DNA from: Epiperipatus broadwayi
Taxonomy: Eukaryota; Onychophora; Udeonychophora; Euonychophora; Peripatidae
Assembly (NCBI GenBank): GCA_028023455.1
Contig: JAQFVV010000013.1
Location: 994,001 to 1,058,000, forward strand
Length of the DNA stretch: 64,000 nt
Direction: 5' to 3'
Made by a program: the position numbers and the translations under genes. Position 1 is the first letter of the stretch, and the number at the start of each line of letters is the position of its first letter. Below, piece by piece: positions 50,883-61,751 of the stretch. The notes under the pieces are model-generated. The model saw only the letters and a program-made list of their open reading frames with translations. It was not told where the DNA came from and searched no databases.

Positions 50883-51476
50883 ATGGTAAATGGGAGAAGC
50901 CTCTTCCCTGAAGATGCTTTTTCTTTTTACACAAGACATTCAAGATCCATAATAGACCTTCTATTTTTCTCCCCCTCATTGTTGGATTTGATAAAATCAC
51001 TCCTTTGGCCCAACACAATTTCTGACCATTTTGCATTAGAGGTCAAGATTAGTCTGATGGTTGCTGCATTGCCTATCATTCACCTGCCATGTACCATTAA
51101 GATGCTGATCAGGTCTAACATTACAACACAGCTGTTATCAGAAGTCTATATTGCCTTCCACCAGCTAGGAATTATATCTCTCCCTCCTGTTGAGGGGTGG
51201 CTAGCTTTTGTCAACACCTTGAATGACCTGGTCAACCATTGTACCTTCAAGACCAAGGGGCTGATCCAGTTGATTGCTGAGCTTGATGCCATTGCCAAAA
51301 CCCTAAACAACATGCCTCATGAGGCTCAAAACATCCTGAACATTCTTGCCTTAAAAGCAAAATACAAATTATCCCAGTGTGCCATTGCTGAGTACCTTTC
51401 AATCCAGAGGGCCCATCTGTATTTACACCATCAACACTGCTGGACCAGGAATTACCTTTGGTGGGCCCTTGGTTAA
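50883..51476 (+). CDS. LINE endonuclease C-terminus and linker to RT
   Basis: A 197-codon open frame starts with the end of the APE domain: RHSRSIIDLLFFSPSLLDLI then PNTISDHFALEVKI, in which S-D-H is the canonical final catalytic motif (about residues 54-56). The rest is a helical linker (NDLVNHCTFKTKGL, ALKAKYKLSQCAIAEYLSIQ) leading towards the RT. It ends at a stop at 51474, beyond which the RT is in other frames. Confidence 0.82.
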   Translation: MVNGRSLFPEDAFSFYTRHSRSIIDLLFFSPSLLDLIKSLLWPNTISDHFALEVKISLMVAALPIIHLPCTIKMLIRSNITTQLLSEVYIAFHQLGIISLPPVEGWLAFVNTLNDLVNHCTFKTKGLIQLIAELDAIAKTLNNMPHEAQNILNILALKAKYKLSQCAIAEYLSIQRAHLYLHHQHCWTRNYLWWALG

Positions 51477-51479
51477 GGC

Positions 51480-53000
51480 AAGTGATCGAGGGCCCCAAGA
51501 TCCATTGAGGTACAGGGTAGTTGTTACTCAGCTTTTTCCATGCTAGCCAAAATCCGAGAGTTCTATGCCAATAAATTCCAGCCACTTGGGATAATTTCAG
51601 GAGAAGGTTCCTCTTGATAAATTTGGCACTCCCACAAGATCTCTGAGGCCTGAGTCCTGTTGAAACTGAAATCCCTTCCAGATGGAACTCATCTAGGCTG
51701 CATGAAATACTCAAATTCCTGTTATATTAACCTGCATATACCTTTTGTCACAAAATGACTAATTTCTTTTCTGATGACAGCCAGAAAGCTGTGGGATTTG
51801 CCCAATCATGCCCCTCATCAAGAAATGGAAGGGTCTGTGAGAATTGGACAATCTCTGGCTGATGTCTAGGGGCTCATAAAAGAGGATATTTAAGACAACA
51901 TCATTGGTCCCCTCTCATCAGTTTGCTAAGAAAGGGTGCTCGACTGCTGATGCTGTCAGATGATGTCACCTTCTTGTTGACCATGTACACAATAAAAGAA
52001 AGTCCAAGACAGTCCCTGTGCAGGTTGGACTTTGCCAGGCCCTTTGATTGTGTCAGAATTGACAAGCTACTTAGTACTAGAGAAACTCAAATTGCCTGTG
52101 GCATACCTCTAACTTGTAGAGAACGGCCGGGGCCTTGATTGTGTCAGAATTGACAAACTACTTAGTATTAGAGAAACTCAAATTGCCTGTGGCATACCTC
52201 TAACTTGTAGAGAATCTCCTACAAAATTGGGAGATATTTTTCTCATTGGATGGCTGAGTTGCTCCTGTACAGCTTGACTTTGCCAAGGCCTTTGATTGCA
52301 TCAGAATTGACAAACTACTTGGTGTACTGGAAAAACATACCTCTAACTTGTAGAGACCCTCCTACAATATTGGGAAGTATTTCTCTCATTGGATGGCTGA
52401 GTTGCTCCAGGATTTAGATCCTGTGTTTCCATCCCACAGGACTCACCACTAATTGTCTTCATCTTCATGGTCTATGTAAATCCATTGTTACTAAGCATTG
52501 AGGCTGCCCTCCTGGGATAGCCATTCCATTCTTCAGAGAGAGCATTCACTACATCTCCTACATGGATGACATGGTGGGGGGATTCTCTCCTCTAGCAATG
52601 AATTCATGAGGCTTGAAGGGTAAATGCAGGCAAATCTGCCATGTGGTCCATCTTGACAGGGGAGCAAGTCCTGGCAGTTTAAAGCAAATTCTGGGCAGAT
52701 TTAAGGCAGCCCCACAGGGCTTCCTTGGATTCCACCTAGCCTCCCCCATCAGTTATGAGGATAAACATGGAGAAGATCTTACTCTCCAAGAGGAGGGTGT
52801 AGTCACCTCCTTGTCAAAAATCTACCTATCCTTGTTGGGCAAAGTTGCATTACTAAATTCTGTGGTATTGCCAAAAATTGCATACTACCTGGTTGGCTTT
52901 GTCCCAACCAATACCTTCATTAAAAAGGTTGAAATCCTCTTCAGGAGGCTATGTTGGGGGAGGAGCCCCTGTTATCAACTTTAACCAACTAAATCTTTCC
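51480..53000 (+). pseudogene. LINE reverse transcriptase (motif A triplicated)
   Basis: Across several frames: PLIKKWKG near 51815, HQFAKKGCSTADAV near 51917-51960 (LINE RT motif 1-2 region), then motif A as LDFARPFDCVRIDKLL (52026-52075). Motif A sequence recurs at ~52130-52175 and as LDFAKAFDCIRIDKLL at ~52272-52320. The catalytic motif C is intact as YISYMDDMVGG (52550-52580). After it, 52613-52984 is a long open frame covering the thumb region (LSKIYLSLLGKVALLNSVVL). Confidence 0.85.
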
Positions 53001-53480
53001 AAATACAAAGAACACATAAAATCCTGGTTAGACTATTAAACTCCCAGTTGGACATTGGATGCCCCATTCCAGTGAAGGACATTGATCTGACTGATAGGCC
53101 TCCACCTAAGCACAAAAATCTCTGGTTTCAACAACAGGTCACCTTAGTGCTAAGGAGCATTAAAACTTCCAACACCCTGTTTGTCTCCATGCTCACTTAC
53201 TGGGACACATACCAGCTAATGTTTAACTCTAAAACCAAAACTCCTAACCTTCTCCCAGTTGCCATTCCCAGATTCATCAAATGGACCAAGTTCCTCAGGC
53301 TTTAGCCCAAATACATGAAATTCATGATCAAAATTAACATTGGGGCACTACCCACAGGTTCATCACTGAGGCTACAATTTTTATCCCTTGTGCCCAATGT
53401 TTGGGAAACAGGAAGAGACAATTGACCACTTTCTATTTCAATGTGAAAATCTTTTGTGCCAGTACCACCAGCCTGTGTGA
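53001..53480 (+). pseudogene. LINE ORF2 C-terminus with finger
   Basis: 53048-53305 is open (VTLVLRSIKTSNTLFVSMLT ... RFIKWTKFL). At 53378-53460 the plus strand gives IPCAQCLG then, one frame over, EETIDHFLFQCEN: a C-x2-C...H-x4-C finger split by a frameshift. Confidence 0.75.
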
Positions 53481-54256
53481 TGATCTGTACTGCCTTTGAG
53501 AAGGATCTATTCAACTCCATCCATCTGGAAACTTTTAGAAATTTTGGAATATGGACCACCAGGTGTAAAGCAGTGTTTGTGAAAGGATCCATTCCATAGA
53601 CTGAAGAACTCTTTGTGAAATTCATCTGTAAGACAAGGGGATCTGAAAAGAGAATTTGTCTGCCTTCACTGGCTGACCAAACTTGGGGTATCTGAAAATA
53701 TAGTGAACTATTATCAACTGAACATCTGAAAATATAGTGAACTATTATCAACTGAACATTCCTGTCTAAATTTATTTATGCAATTACTGTGTTCTATCAT
53801 ACAAATTGTCCAATCTATTTAGCCAATTGTTTAGCTACTGTTGAGGCTTTATTGAATAGTTGTAGGCAGCTCAAATGCATATTCCTGACTGTGATTCATA
53901 TTGATACTAAATTTTTTTAACTACTGTAATCAACTAATATAACTTCTTAACTCATTTGATGTAGTATCTAATCATTGGGCCAACTATTTGAAACATCCAC
54001 AAAAGTGTGAACCTTGATGGTATAATTCCATTTGTACATTTTTTCTGTGTTTCTTTTAAACAATGGAAAGCCATGTACAAGTTTCTTATTGTATTTCATA
54101 TTTATACCCAATCTTTCTTTTAAATCATTATAGCTAAATAATGTGGTTTTTGTAACTTACTTTAGGCTAGTTGTATACAAATTTGTTTGTATGTCTCTTT
54201 TTGTACATTCTACAGAATTGTTATTAATGTTTTTCACAAAATGATGGAACAATAAA
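53481..54256 (+). other. LINE 3' untranslated region
   Basis: No coding motif. A 36 bp unit (ATCTGAAAATATAGTGAAC ...) is duplicated in tandem at ~53689-53757. AATAAA at 54251 may be the polyadenylation signal; the boundary is my estimate from the drop in G+C. Confidence 0.5.
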
Positions 54257-55417
54257 TGTAAGTTCACAACAGTATTCAAATTTTATTGTATCCCCTGTAT
54301 TGTAGTTTATTTTTGAAATGAATAACAAATTTTGTCCAATATAATAAATTTTTAATCCTGCAACTTTATACAAAATCACTCACTGAGATTTGCATTTAGA
54401 TTAACTATTATTTTGTTTTAAATGTCAGCAATAAATTTATTTATTAATGCAGAAAAAATAAAAAAATTAAGCTACAAAGTTTTATAAGAAAATGTTGAAG
54501 AGAGGCATTACCAAAATCCCAAAAAAATCATAAACAAAATAATTATTTTTAAAAAAATATTTATCAAATGGAATGAATTAAAGCTAAAGATAGTTTGTAA
54601 TGATTCTTTACAAAAAAAAAAATTAATAAAGAAAATTTAATTGTAAAAAAAAAAAAATGTATTTTTAAAAAGTTTGTAGAATTACTAATTTGTCACACTT
54701 GTTAAGTTTGTAAAACAATAAGATTAAGTCTGATATTGAGAAATTTCTCACTGATCTACTACTTTTGCAATATTTCCCTTCTCCAGGGCAATAAATGAAG
54801 AAAATATAAATTGACAATGAGTAATATAATAAATTTCATAGAAAATAAACAGCAAGAAACACTTTGTTGATGTATCAAATTGTTCTGTAAATGTCCGCAC
54901 TTATTTTAAAAAAAGATAATGTAAAGACTGCTGATAAAGTTTGTAGATTAACATAGTGATTGAATGGCCATGAAGCTAAAGATCCTGGGATCAATCATCA
55001 GATAAGCTAAAGTAAAAAATAACCAGGTGCTTTAGTGAATGAAAAGCCTTATGCTCAATCTGCTATATAGATGAATGAAAATGAAAAATTTTGGGAATAA
55101 ACGTTTTTGTTTAAAATGAACATATTTATTGATTATATCTTTTTCCATGATTTTCTTTTGTACCTAAACATTCAAAACAATATTGCAGGTGTGCTGAACA
55201 GTCTAGCACCAACCTGTTTATAATTTTTCTATCACAAGCATTATATGTAAGTGACATAACAAAAATATTAAATAATTATTACAATAATATTTAACATTAA
55301 TCACATTATTTAATAACTATATACAGGTTGTTAAATTGTCAAAAATAACTGCACATAATGTAAATAGATTATGATTCATACACAAACACCCAATCAAAAA
55401 CAGCACCATTGTAGTTA
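54257..55417. other. AT-rich region, no gene seen
   Basis: A-runs at 54610-54660; nothing recognisable. Confidence 0.5.
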
Positions 55418-55432
55418 AAAGCTATTATAGTG

Positions 55433-55529
55433 TAAAGCATTGGTGGCCTTGTGGGTTAGCATAGCTGCCTTCTAAACAGCTGGCCCGGGTTCCTTTCCTG
55501 GTCAACGCTTTGACACATGAAAAAAAAAG
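55433..55529 (+). mobile_element. tRNA-Arg-derived SINE, family A relative
   Basis: AGCATTG can pair with CAACGCT as an acceptor stem. Box A is GTGGCCTTGTGGGTTAG, box B GGGTTCCTTTCC. The anticodon loop CTTCTAA fits tRNA-Arg(TCT). The tail GCTTTGACACATG plus A9 parallels that of the SINEs at 16421 and 61391. AAAAGCTAT occurs both before the head (55416) and after the A-tail, a likely target duplication. Confidence 0.8.
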
Positions 55530-57769
55530 CTATCAAGTGGGACTTACTATTATGATTTTTTATTTTTTTTATTTTTAAAACATAGTGTTAACCTGATTAT
55601 ATTGATGATGGTTTCTAAAAAAAATATTGATTATAAAAAATGTAAATTAAGAGAATGTATTCAAAAAGCTATCTTTAGAGGAGGGGTGGTGCAAAAGTGA
55701 ATTGGACTTAGATAAAAAAAAATATTATTTATAATATTTTTGGGGAAAAAAAATATTATTTATAATGTTTTTTGATTATTTAATAAGTGGAAAATAGTGA
55801 TTCAACCCTTTGATTTTAAGATTATTTAAAGAAATATAGAAAAACAATAAGTAATAAATAGTGAAGAGTGCTGGTTCAATCAGAAATGCACCTTGGAGGG
55901 CATTTGTATTTTCATCTGTTTTTATATATTTCTTTGTCTGTGGCAAGTAAAACGATAGTTTAAAGTATATCTAAAATTAAATTTAATATACCTATCCAAC
56001 TAAGTATATAAACATTTATATTTTAAAAAATATTTTTATTAGACTAGTTCAGAGTATTTATAGGAATTTTTAAAAGAAATATAATAATTGAAAGAAGTTT
56101 CTGAGATCTTAAAATCATTGAAAGAAAATTTTCTAACATTTATCCCATATGTTTTCATCACAGAATCTGCTATTACCAGATCAGCATATAAAAATTACTG
56201 GCATTCTTCTCTGAGTTTGAGATTAATAAACAATATAATGATTCTTTTTCTCTAGAAGATTGTAATTCTTAAATCTGATATTGGTTGAATTTATTTTTAC
56301 TGACAGAATGGATGCGGATGAGAAAGAAAGAGCTGTTTTATAAATATATTTTATTTAAAACAAAAATGAAAGGCAGTTTTCAATTTCCAGAGAAAGTAAA
56401 ATTGTCGATTAAAGCTGTAGTTGATGACTGAGAGGAGAGTGTTCAGGTATCTCAGGTGATAAATGTAGTAGATTGTCCTTTATGATCAATGAATTAAAAT
56501 GAAATGTTCAACCAGCTTAAAGAATTATCTAATATTAAATGAGAAATATTTGAGCTTTATGACGTTAGAAAAAAGAATTGTTAGAACATGCATTTCTGAA
56601 TTTATGACAGGTGGTTTATTTTCATGTTTATCTGCATAAAGCCTATTTTAATAATATGTCACTACTTCATAAATAATTGTTTTAATCAATTATTTAAATT
56701 AATAGTATACAAAAATATATATTTGGGAATTTTTTTTTTTTTAAATCATTTGTATAAAGTTCACCCAGTATATTCAAATTAATATATTCAAACAAATTTC
56801 TTCAACATTTTACTAAAACTTGAATTTATTACCTAAATCAACAAAAATTATATTAAATCATCAAATATTTTGATTATTTGTATATAGTCTTTATATACTT
56901 TTAAATATATAAAATAAAAATTCATATAACAACTTTCATAATATATAATATTTTATTTGAAAAGGTTTATTTGTTAATAGACATGTGGAAGAATTTTAGT
57001 AAAATTTGGAGGGGGGGTGGCTAGTATTGTGATTGTTACATAAATTTCTATTTTATTTATAATTACTAATAAAGTAGTAGGCAGTATTTAATATATATAT
57101 ACAATAAAATCATAGCATTTCTTATCTCAATATCTTCTACTTTTTTAATATTCTGACAAAAAAAAATCAAATAAATATTCTGACAAAAAAAATCAAATAA
57201 ATAATAAATAAAAATAGTAATTGTTTTTCAATTAGAAAAGAGTACATTTTAGACTTAATATATTATTTTCTGATAGTTGTTATGGTTTTTCAATAAGTTT
57301 CTTCAGAAGGCTTATCTCTCACATGCTTGTTTGCATTTGTTATATCATGATAATTCAAATCATACTTAGTTATTTTACTTTTTTTTAAACTTAAAATTTT
57401 ATTTGAAATGACTAGAATAAAGCTAATGATCATAGCAATTCTTCTAAGATTAAAATACTTTTTGAAGGTATTAAAAAGAAAATTAATAATATAATTACAT
57501 AAAAATCATATTCTGAATTATGTATTTGTGTTAATAAAGAAAAAAGAAAACTAAATTTGGTATAATTAAAAAAATTATCAAAGAAAAAATTCAATTAATT
57601 TTATTATTATTATTTGGGGAAGAGGCATAAATATATGCACATATCAGTTTTGTACATTGTATATACATTTCTCAATTCAATGTCACTATTTTTTCATAAC
57701 TGCATGATTCTGATTTTTTAAAATTTACTATTATTGAATAATGTTAATTTGTATAAATATATTGTCATA
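55530..57769. other. AT-rich region, no gene seen
   Basis: Small local duplications: AAAATATTATTTATAAT at 55718 and 55748; ATTCTGACAAAAAAA...CAAATAAAT at 57151 and 57176. A G-rich run lies near 57008. Nothing else recognisable. Confidence 0.5.
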
Positions 57770-57796
57770 TATATATATGTGTGTGTGTGTGTGTGT
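57765..57796. repeat. TA/TG dinucleotide microsatellite
   Basis: A short TA run followed by about nine TG units. Confidence 0.95.
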
Positions 57797-57909
57797 TCTT
57801 TCAAAATTGTAAGTTTATAGGACAGTATAGTACACTACAATCCACTAATTTATGTCATCTGTATGTTTGGCATAAAATGTAATGGATATGAAATCTCATT
57901 GTATATACC

Positions 57910-58122
57910 AACATGTATATAATAAATTGGCTGAAATGTTTTGAATGTTGATGAAAAGCAAGATTTATTATAATTATTTATTTTTATTAATAGTAGCTGA
58001 TCATGCTTTCAGTTTGGAAACTAAAAGAACACTCAGCTACAATTAATAAAAATAAATAAATATACTAAACCTTTTCTTTTGTCAATGTTTTAAAAATATT
58101 TCAGCCATTTATTATAAACATG
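57910..58122. mobile_element. Foldback element 2 (~210 bp)
   Basis: The left arm AATAAATTGGCTGAAATG ... TTATTAATAGTAGCTGA pairs with the right arm TCAGCTACAATTAATAA ... ATTTCAGCCATTTATT over ~85 bp each. A ~35 bp loop carries GTTTGGAAAC. No coding content. Confidence 0.82.
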
Positions 58123-58154
58123 AATGAAAAGGATAACAGCTAATTTTACAAACA

Positions 58155-59010
58155 TATATATACTTAAATAAAGATATAACCTTAGTACATGTGTCTTGAG
58201 TGCTCTCTACAAATCTAAATGCAAGATTCAACTTTATAAAGATAAGAACGGCCCACTCTTATCTTCAACTTATTTTTCTAATTATATAGGCAAATCTGAA
58301 GCATTTTGATTTGAAAGCATGAAGCTAATAAATTCTTCACTGATTAAGTCCACTATTTTTGTTAAACATTAACAATCATGAAATCTCATTAAATCAAAAG
58401 ATTTTGCAATTGTTAATGTTTAAGTGAAATAGTGGTCTTAATCAGTGAAGAAGTTATTAGCTTCATGTTCCCAAATCAAAATGCTTTAGATTTTCCTATA
58501 TAATTAGAAAAATAGGCTGAAGATAAGAGTGAGCTGCTCTTATCTTTATAAGTTGAATCTTGCATTTAGATTTGTAGAGGTCTCTCTTGCAATAAATTAA
58601 GCATGCAAGTTGTGTAAGGAAGGCATAGAAAATATTAGGCATCTGTTACTTCAATGTAAATGCTTGGAAGCAGAAAGAGTACAAATAATGAAGTTATGGA
58701 AGATTAAATATGAACAAAGTGATTATGCAGAAAGTGAGTTATTGGTTTTTATGCTAAATTTGGGAAAAGATAAGGGGGATTTAGATATGAAGGTGATGGA
58801 GTTGACAAAGATTATGTTGTGGAAATGGGATGGAGCAGATTATGGGAAAACTTAGGGTGGACACTGGAAAAGGAAGGTAAAGTGGCTAACAGATTTTTTT
58901 GGGTATAGCTGCTAAGAGATTCCTGACTCTGTTTAAGGAGAAGTCACAGTGCGTCACATCACATCACTCAAGGCACATGTACTAAGGTTATAGTCTTATT
59001 TAAGTTTTAC
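58155..59010. mobile_element. Foldback element 3, split by a LINE fragment
   Basis: Outer arms: ACCTTAGTACATGTGTCTTG (58177) pairs with AAGGCACATGTACTAAGGT (58967). Inner arms (58203-58376 with 58408-58577) pair over ~170 bp, for example AATCTAAATGCAAGATTCAA with its complement at 58551. The right arm is interrupted between ~58578 and 58967 by a LINE 3' fragment, so the palindrome is older than that insertion. Intact length would be about 460 bp. Confidence 0.85.
58604..58967 (+). pseudogene. LINE 3' fragment, copy 2 (nested in foldback 3)
   Basis: An 81-codon open frame (58610-58855) reads CKEGIENIRHLLLQCKCLEA, the C-terminal finger of the same LINE family as 44505, here with the last cysteine intact. 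Then LLVFMLNLGKDKGDLDMK and a stop. The 3' end is GGAGAAGTCACAGTGCGTC followed by ACATCACATCAC. It is the better preserved copy and is 5'-truncated within the ORF. Confidence 0.82.
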
Positions 59011-59837
59011 ATGCTGACATTACACTTAATAAGAATTAATATTTAAAACATATATATAGTAAATATGCAAAAAATGCATATATAGTGAAGTTTCAATATA
59101 TGATGTATCTACATATACTATTTAAATTATATGCCATCCAAAACTATATGTAAATAAAGAAAAAATAATATTAAAACTCATAATTTTACGATATGACAGC
59201 AGCCAATTTTTCTGTTTTAAAGCACTATATGTGATCATATTTATTAATAATATTTTTTGAGATTATGTTCAAAGCATGTATATTTTATTCATCATTTTGT
59301 CATGGTACTGTATTCACTAAATAAGATGTTTTATATTTCTTAACAAAACAAAATTTAAATAAGAATTTAAACATTCTTACTACTGCATCAGAAAGCTTAA
59401 AGTTTGAAGATTTTAACCCAGATTCTGAAATTTCTAATGTCAAATAGGACTGATTGCATAAATTCCAAAACTAATACAGAATTAAAAACTTCAAAACAAC
59501 TAGAAAGACAATTATCTGGTGCTGATAATGAGACTCATATTAACACTTTATTGGGAAAAAACGTTATTAAAGGAAAAAGATATTATCTAGAATATGTTTA
59601 GTTACAATATAATTCTGATGTATTGCTATTCATATTATTTCAAAAAAAGTGGTAAGATATAAGAGTTTTTTGTTTTTTTTATCTCTTTGAATGAATATGA
59701 ATGAGTGAATGTATACTCAGTAAATATATATTTTAAATGGGCCTCCTCAATTTATTATTAATAACTGCATTATTATTTTTATAAATTTTGTTTACATATA
59801 ATTCTAATTTTAATTCTAATATTTTCATGGATAAAAG
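59011..59837. other. AT-rich region, no gene seen
   Basis: A 65-codon open frame at 59404-59601 has no recognisable motif. Confidence 0.4.
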
Positions 59838-60129
59838 ATGATTTCATATTATTATTTTGGGGATATTCCATGTAGTAAAATAACTAAATTACTAACAACA
59901 TTTGGAAAAAACTATTGGAAGACAAAATAAATTTTAAAACTTCTCAACCAATAGAATTTAAGTATGAGGAGAAACAAAAAGATAAAAATGATTTTAAATC
60001 TCACATGAATTTTTATAATTTGAGAAAGGGGACACTTTGAGGAAGGTACTTGTTATTGTACTAAAACATCAGCAATTTAGCTACTTTACTACATGGAATA
60101 TCCTGAAAATAATAATAATATGAAATCAT
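59838..60129. mobile_element. Foldback element 4 (~290 bp, ~62 bp inverted ends)
   Basis: ATGATTTCATATTATTATTT and GATATTCCATGTAGTAAAA at the left pair with TTTACTACATGGAATATCC and ATAATAATATGAAATCAT at the right. The 160 bp between the arms has no ORF; it resembles a MITE. Confidence 0.83.
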
Positions 60130-60379
60130 AATTATAATTTATATATACACAGTGTACTCATAAAAAAATCATTCATGTTATATATGTGTATGTTTATTGG
60201 AAAATTGCTGTACATTTGCAGTTTAATAAACAATGCATATTCTATTGTTATCAATGCTTATCCAAAATATGAGCTATTATATATGATGTACAATATAAGT
60301 GAGAAGATAACAGCTATCACAACTCCACTATACGAATTAAGACTTACATACTTATATTTTAATTAAAAATGTTTAATAT

Positions 60380-60688
60380 AGGGTATATGAACACAGACTT
60401 TCACACCATCCACCTCTCTCCACTCTATCTAATAACACTGATACACCTAAACACATATATGCTGAAAAGATAAATAATCACCAATATACGTATTTCATGC
60501 TAAACCAGCAATCATCAGTTGGTCCAGACTATCATCTTTACACACATATATAGTATAAGTGCTCAGATATATATTAAGATAGACTATCCTCATAGTTTAA
60601 TGGACAGGCTTCAATCCACTCCACACTCCAACTCTTCAACCGTCCATCCAATTGAAAATCTGATGATGGAATGCTCAAAGGCCACCCT
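60380..60688 (+). mobile_element. M-family element, copy 9 (full length)
   Basis: 309 bp from AGGGTATATGAACACAG to CTCAAAGGCCACCCT. Together with 31719-32032 it defines both ends of the family. Confidence 0.82.
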
Positions 60689-61270
60689 GAGGCCGAGATT
60701 ATTGTCACACCCATGTTGACCTAAGGTCAATCTGTATTTTTCATATTATCTCTTCTCAATTTAATAAATAAAAATTAATAATTCATCAGCAATTCTGAAG
60801 TGAAAGTAACTACCTCCCACTGAGTTATGTAGCATCAAAAACCAATGAAAAGATAGGAAGATACCATTCTATTTTTAGGCTCTGTTGTTATATAAGCTTA
60901 GTTTTCAACTTGGATTTTAAAATTATATGTGAATTTTATCTATTGTTTTAAATTATATACAGATTAAATATTCTGCAGTCACCATTGATATATTGGGAGG
61001 ATGAAGAACAAGTATTACTTTTAACAACCTTTGAACAGAGACTAAAGATAGAATGGTATCATTCTATTTTCATTGCTTTTTGACACTACATAAGTCTTGA
61101 TGCTACATAATTTTGCAGGAGATAGTTACTTCCACTTTGCTTTACCGGTATTTGGAAGTTATGGTTATTTATTTATTATTATAATTATATATCAATAAAA
61201 ATTATCTCAAATATAAAAATAAATATTTTTAAATGTTTTTAATGAAAATGTAAGTATATATTATTTTATA

Positions 61271-61751
61271 TAATTAGATACCAACCAGTAACCACCTAAA
61301 CATTCACAGTAAATATAGTAATCAACACCTTTTAATAGCAAGAATGGAAATCCATTCTTACTAATGGTCCATTGAATATATGTATATGGACACTCTTGCG
61401 TTGTTAGCCGAGAGGTATCGCAGCCGCCATGCAAGCAAGTAGTTGGTTGCAGACGGTTGTGGGTTCGCGTCCGGCCGATGCTATGACATATGGAAAAAAA
61501 AAAAAGCTTGCAACTTGACTATAGAGAATGAAATATTGATACAATGAAGTTTAAATAAACCTCTTCACTGTAATGCAGATTAATAAATAGTCAATTATAA
61601 CATTACAAACTGCAAAACTTTTAAATTGCCTATTATTAAAAGGTGTGAAGGTTGCCTTGACAGCAGTGAGAAATGTTGATTACTATAAACTTACATTTAA
61701 TTACTATATTTACTGTGAATGTTTAGGTGGTTACTGGTTGGTATCTAATTA
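61271..61751. mobile_element. Foldback element 5, split by a SINE
   Basis: TAATTAGATACCAACCAGTA and ACCACCTAAACATTCACAGT pair with ACTGTGAATGTTTAGGTGGT and TACTGGTTGGTATCTAATTA at the right. The inner part AATCAACACCTTTTAATAG also pairs near 61630-61645. The SINE at 61391 sits in the loop. Confidence 0.82.
61391..61502 (+). mobile_element. tRNA-derived SINE, family A, copy 2 (nested in foldback 5)
   Basis: Almost the same sequence as 16421-16531: box A TTAGCCGAGAGGT, box B GTGGGTTCGCGTCC, tail GATGCTATGACATATGG then A12. Acceptor AGCGTTG-like 5' end (TGCGTTG here) with CGATGCT. A possible short target duplication CTTGC lies on both sides. Confidence 0.85.

Larger units (their letters stand above)
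49080..54256 (+). mobile_element. GC-richer LINE with ORF1, endonuclease, RT and 3' UTR
   Basis: A single non-LTR retrotransposon about 5.2 kb long, standing out by much higher G+C than its surroundings. On the plus strand it gives a CCHC-containing ORF1, an APE-type endonuclease, reverse transcriptase and a C-terminal finger, in the usual LINE order. A long 3' UTR ends with AATAAA at 54251. Frameshifts, stops and three internal duplications break it. The clade is uncertain: a CCHC ORF1 plus APE endonuclease fits several clades (Jockey, I, Tad1 and others). Confidence 0.88.

Noticed and set aside
51247-51714. 155-codon minus-strand open frame
   Set aside because: Antisense shadow of the LINE linker/RT region.
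53302-53751. 149-codon minus-strand open frame
   Set aside because: Antisense to the LINE C-terminal finger and 3' UTR; no motif.
60665-60725. CTGATGA at the right end of M elements as a hammerhead core
   Set aside because: The heptamer is conserved, but no credible stem II followed by GAAA or stem I could be paired; only a GGCC/GGCC hairpin with GAGA is present.
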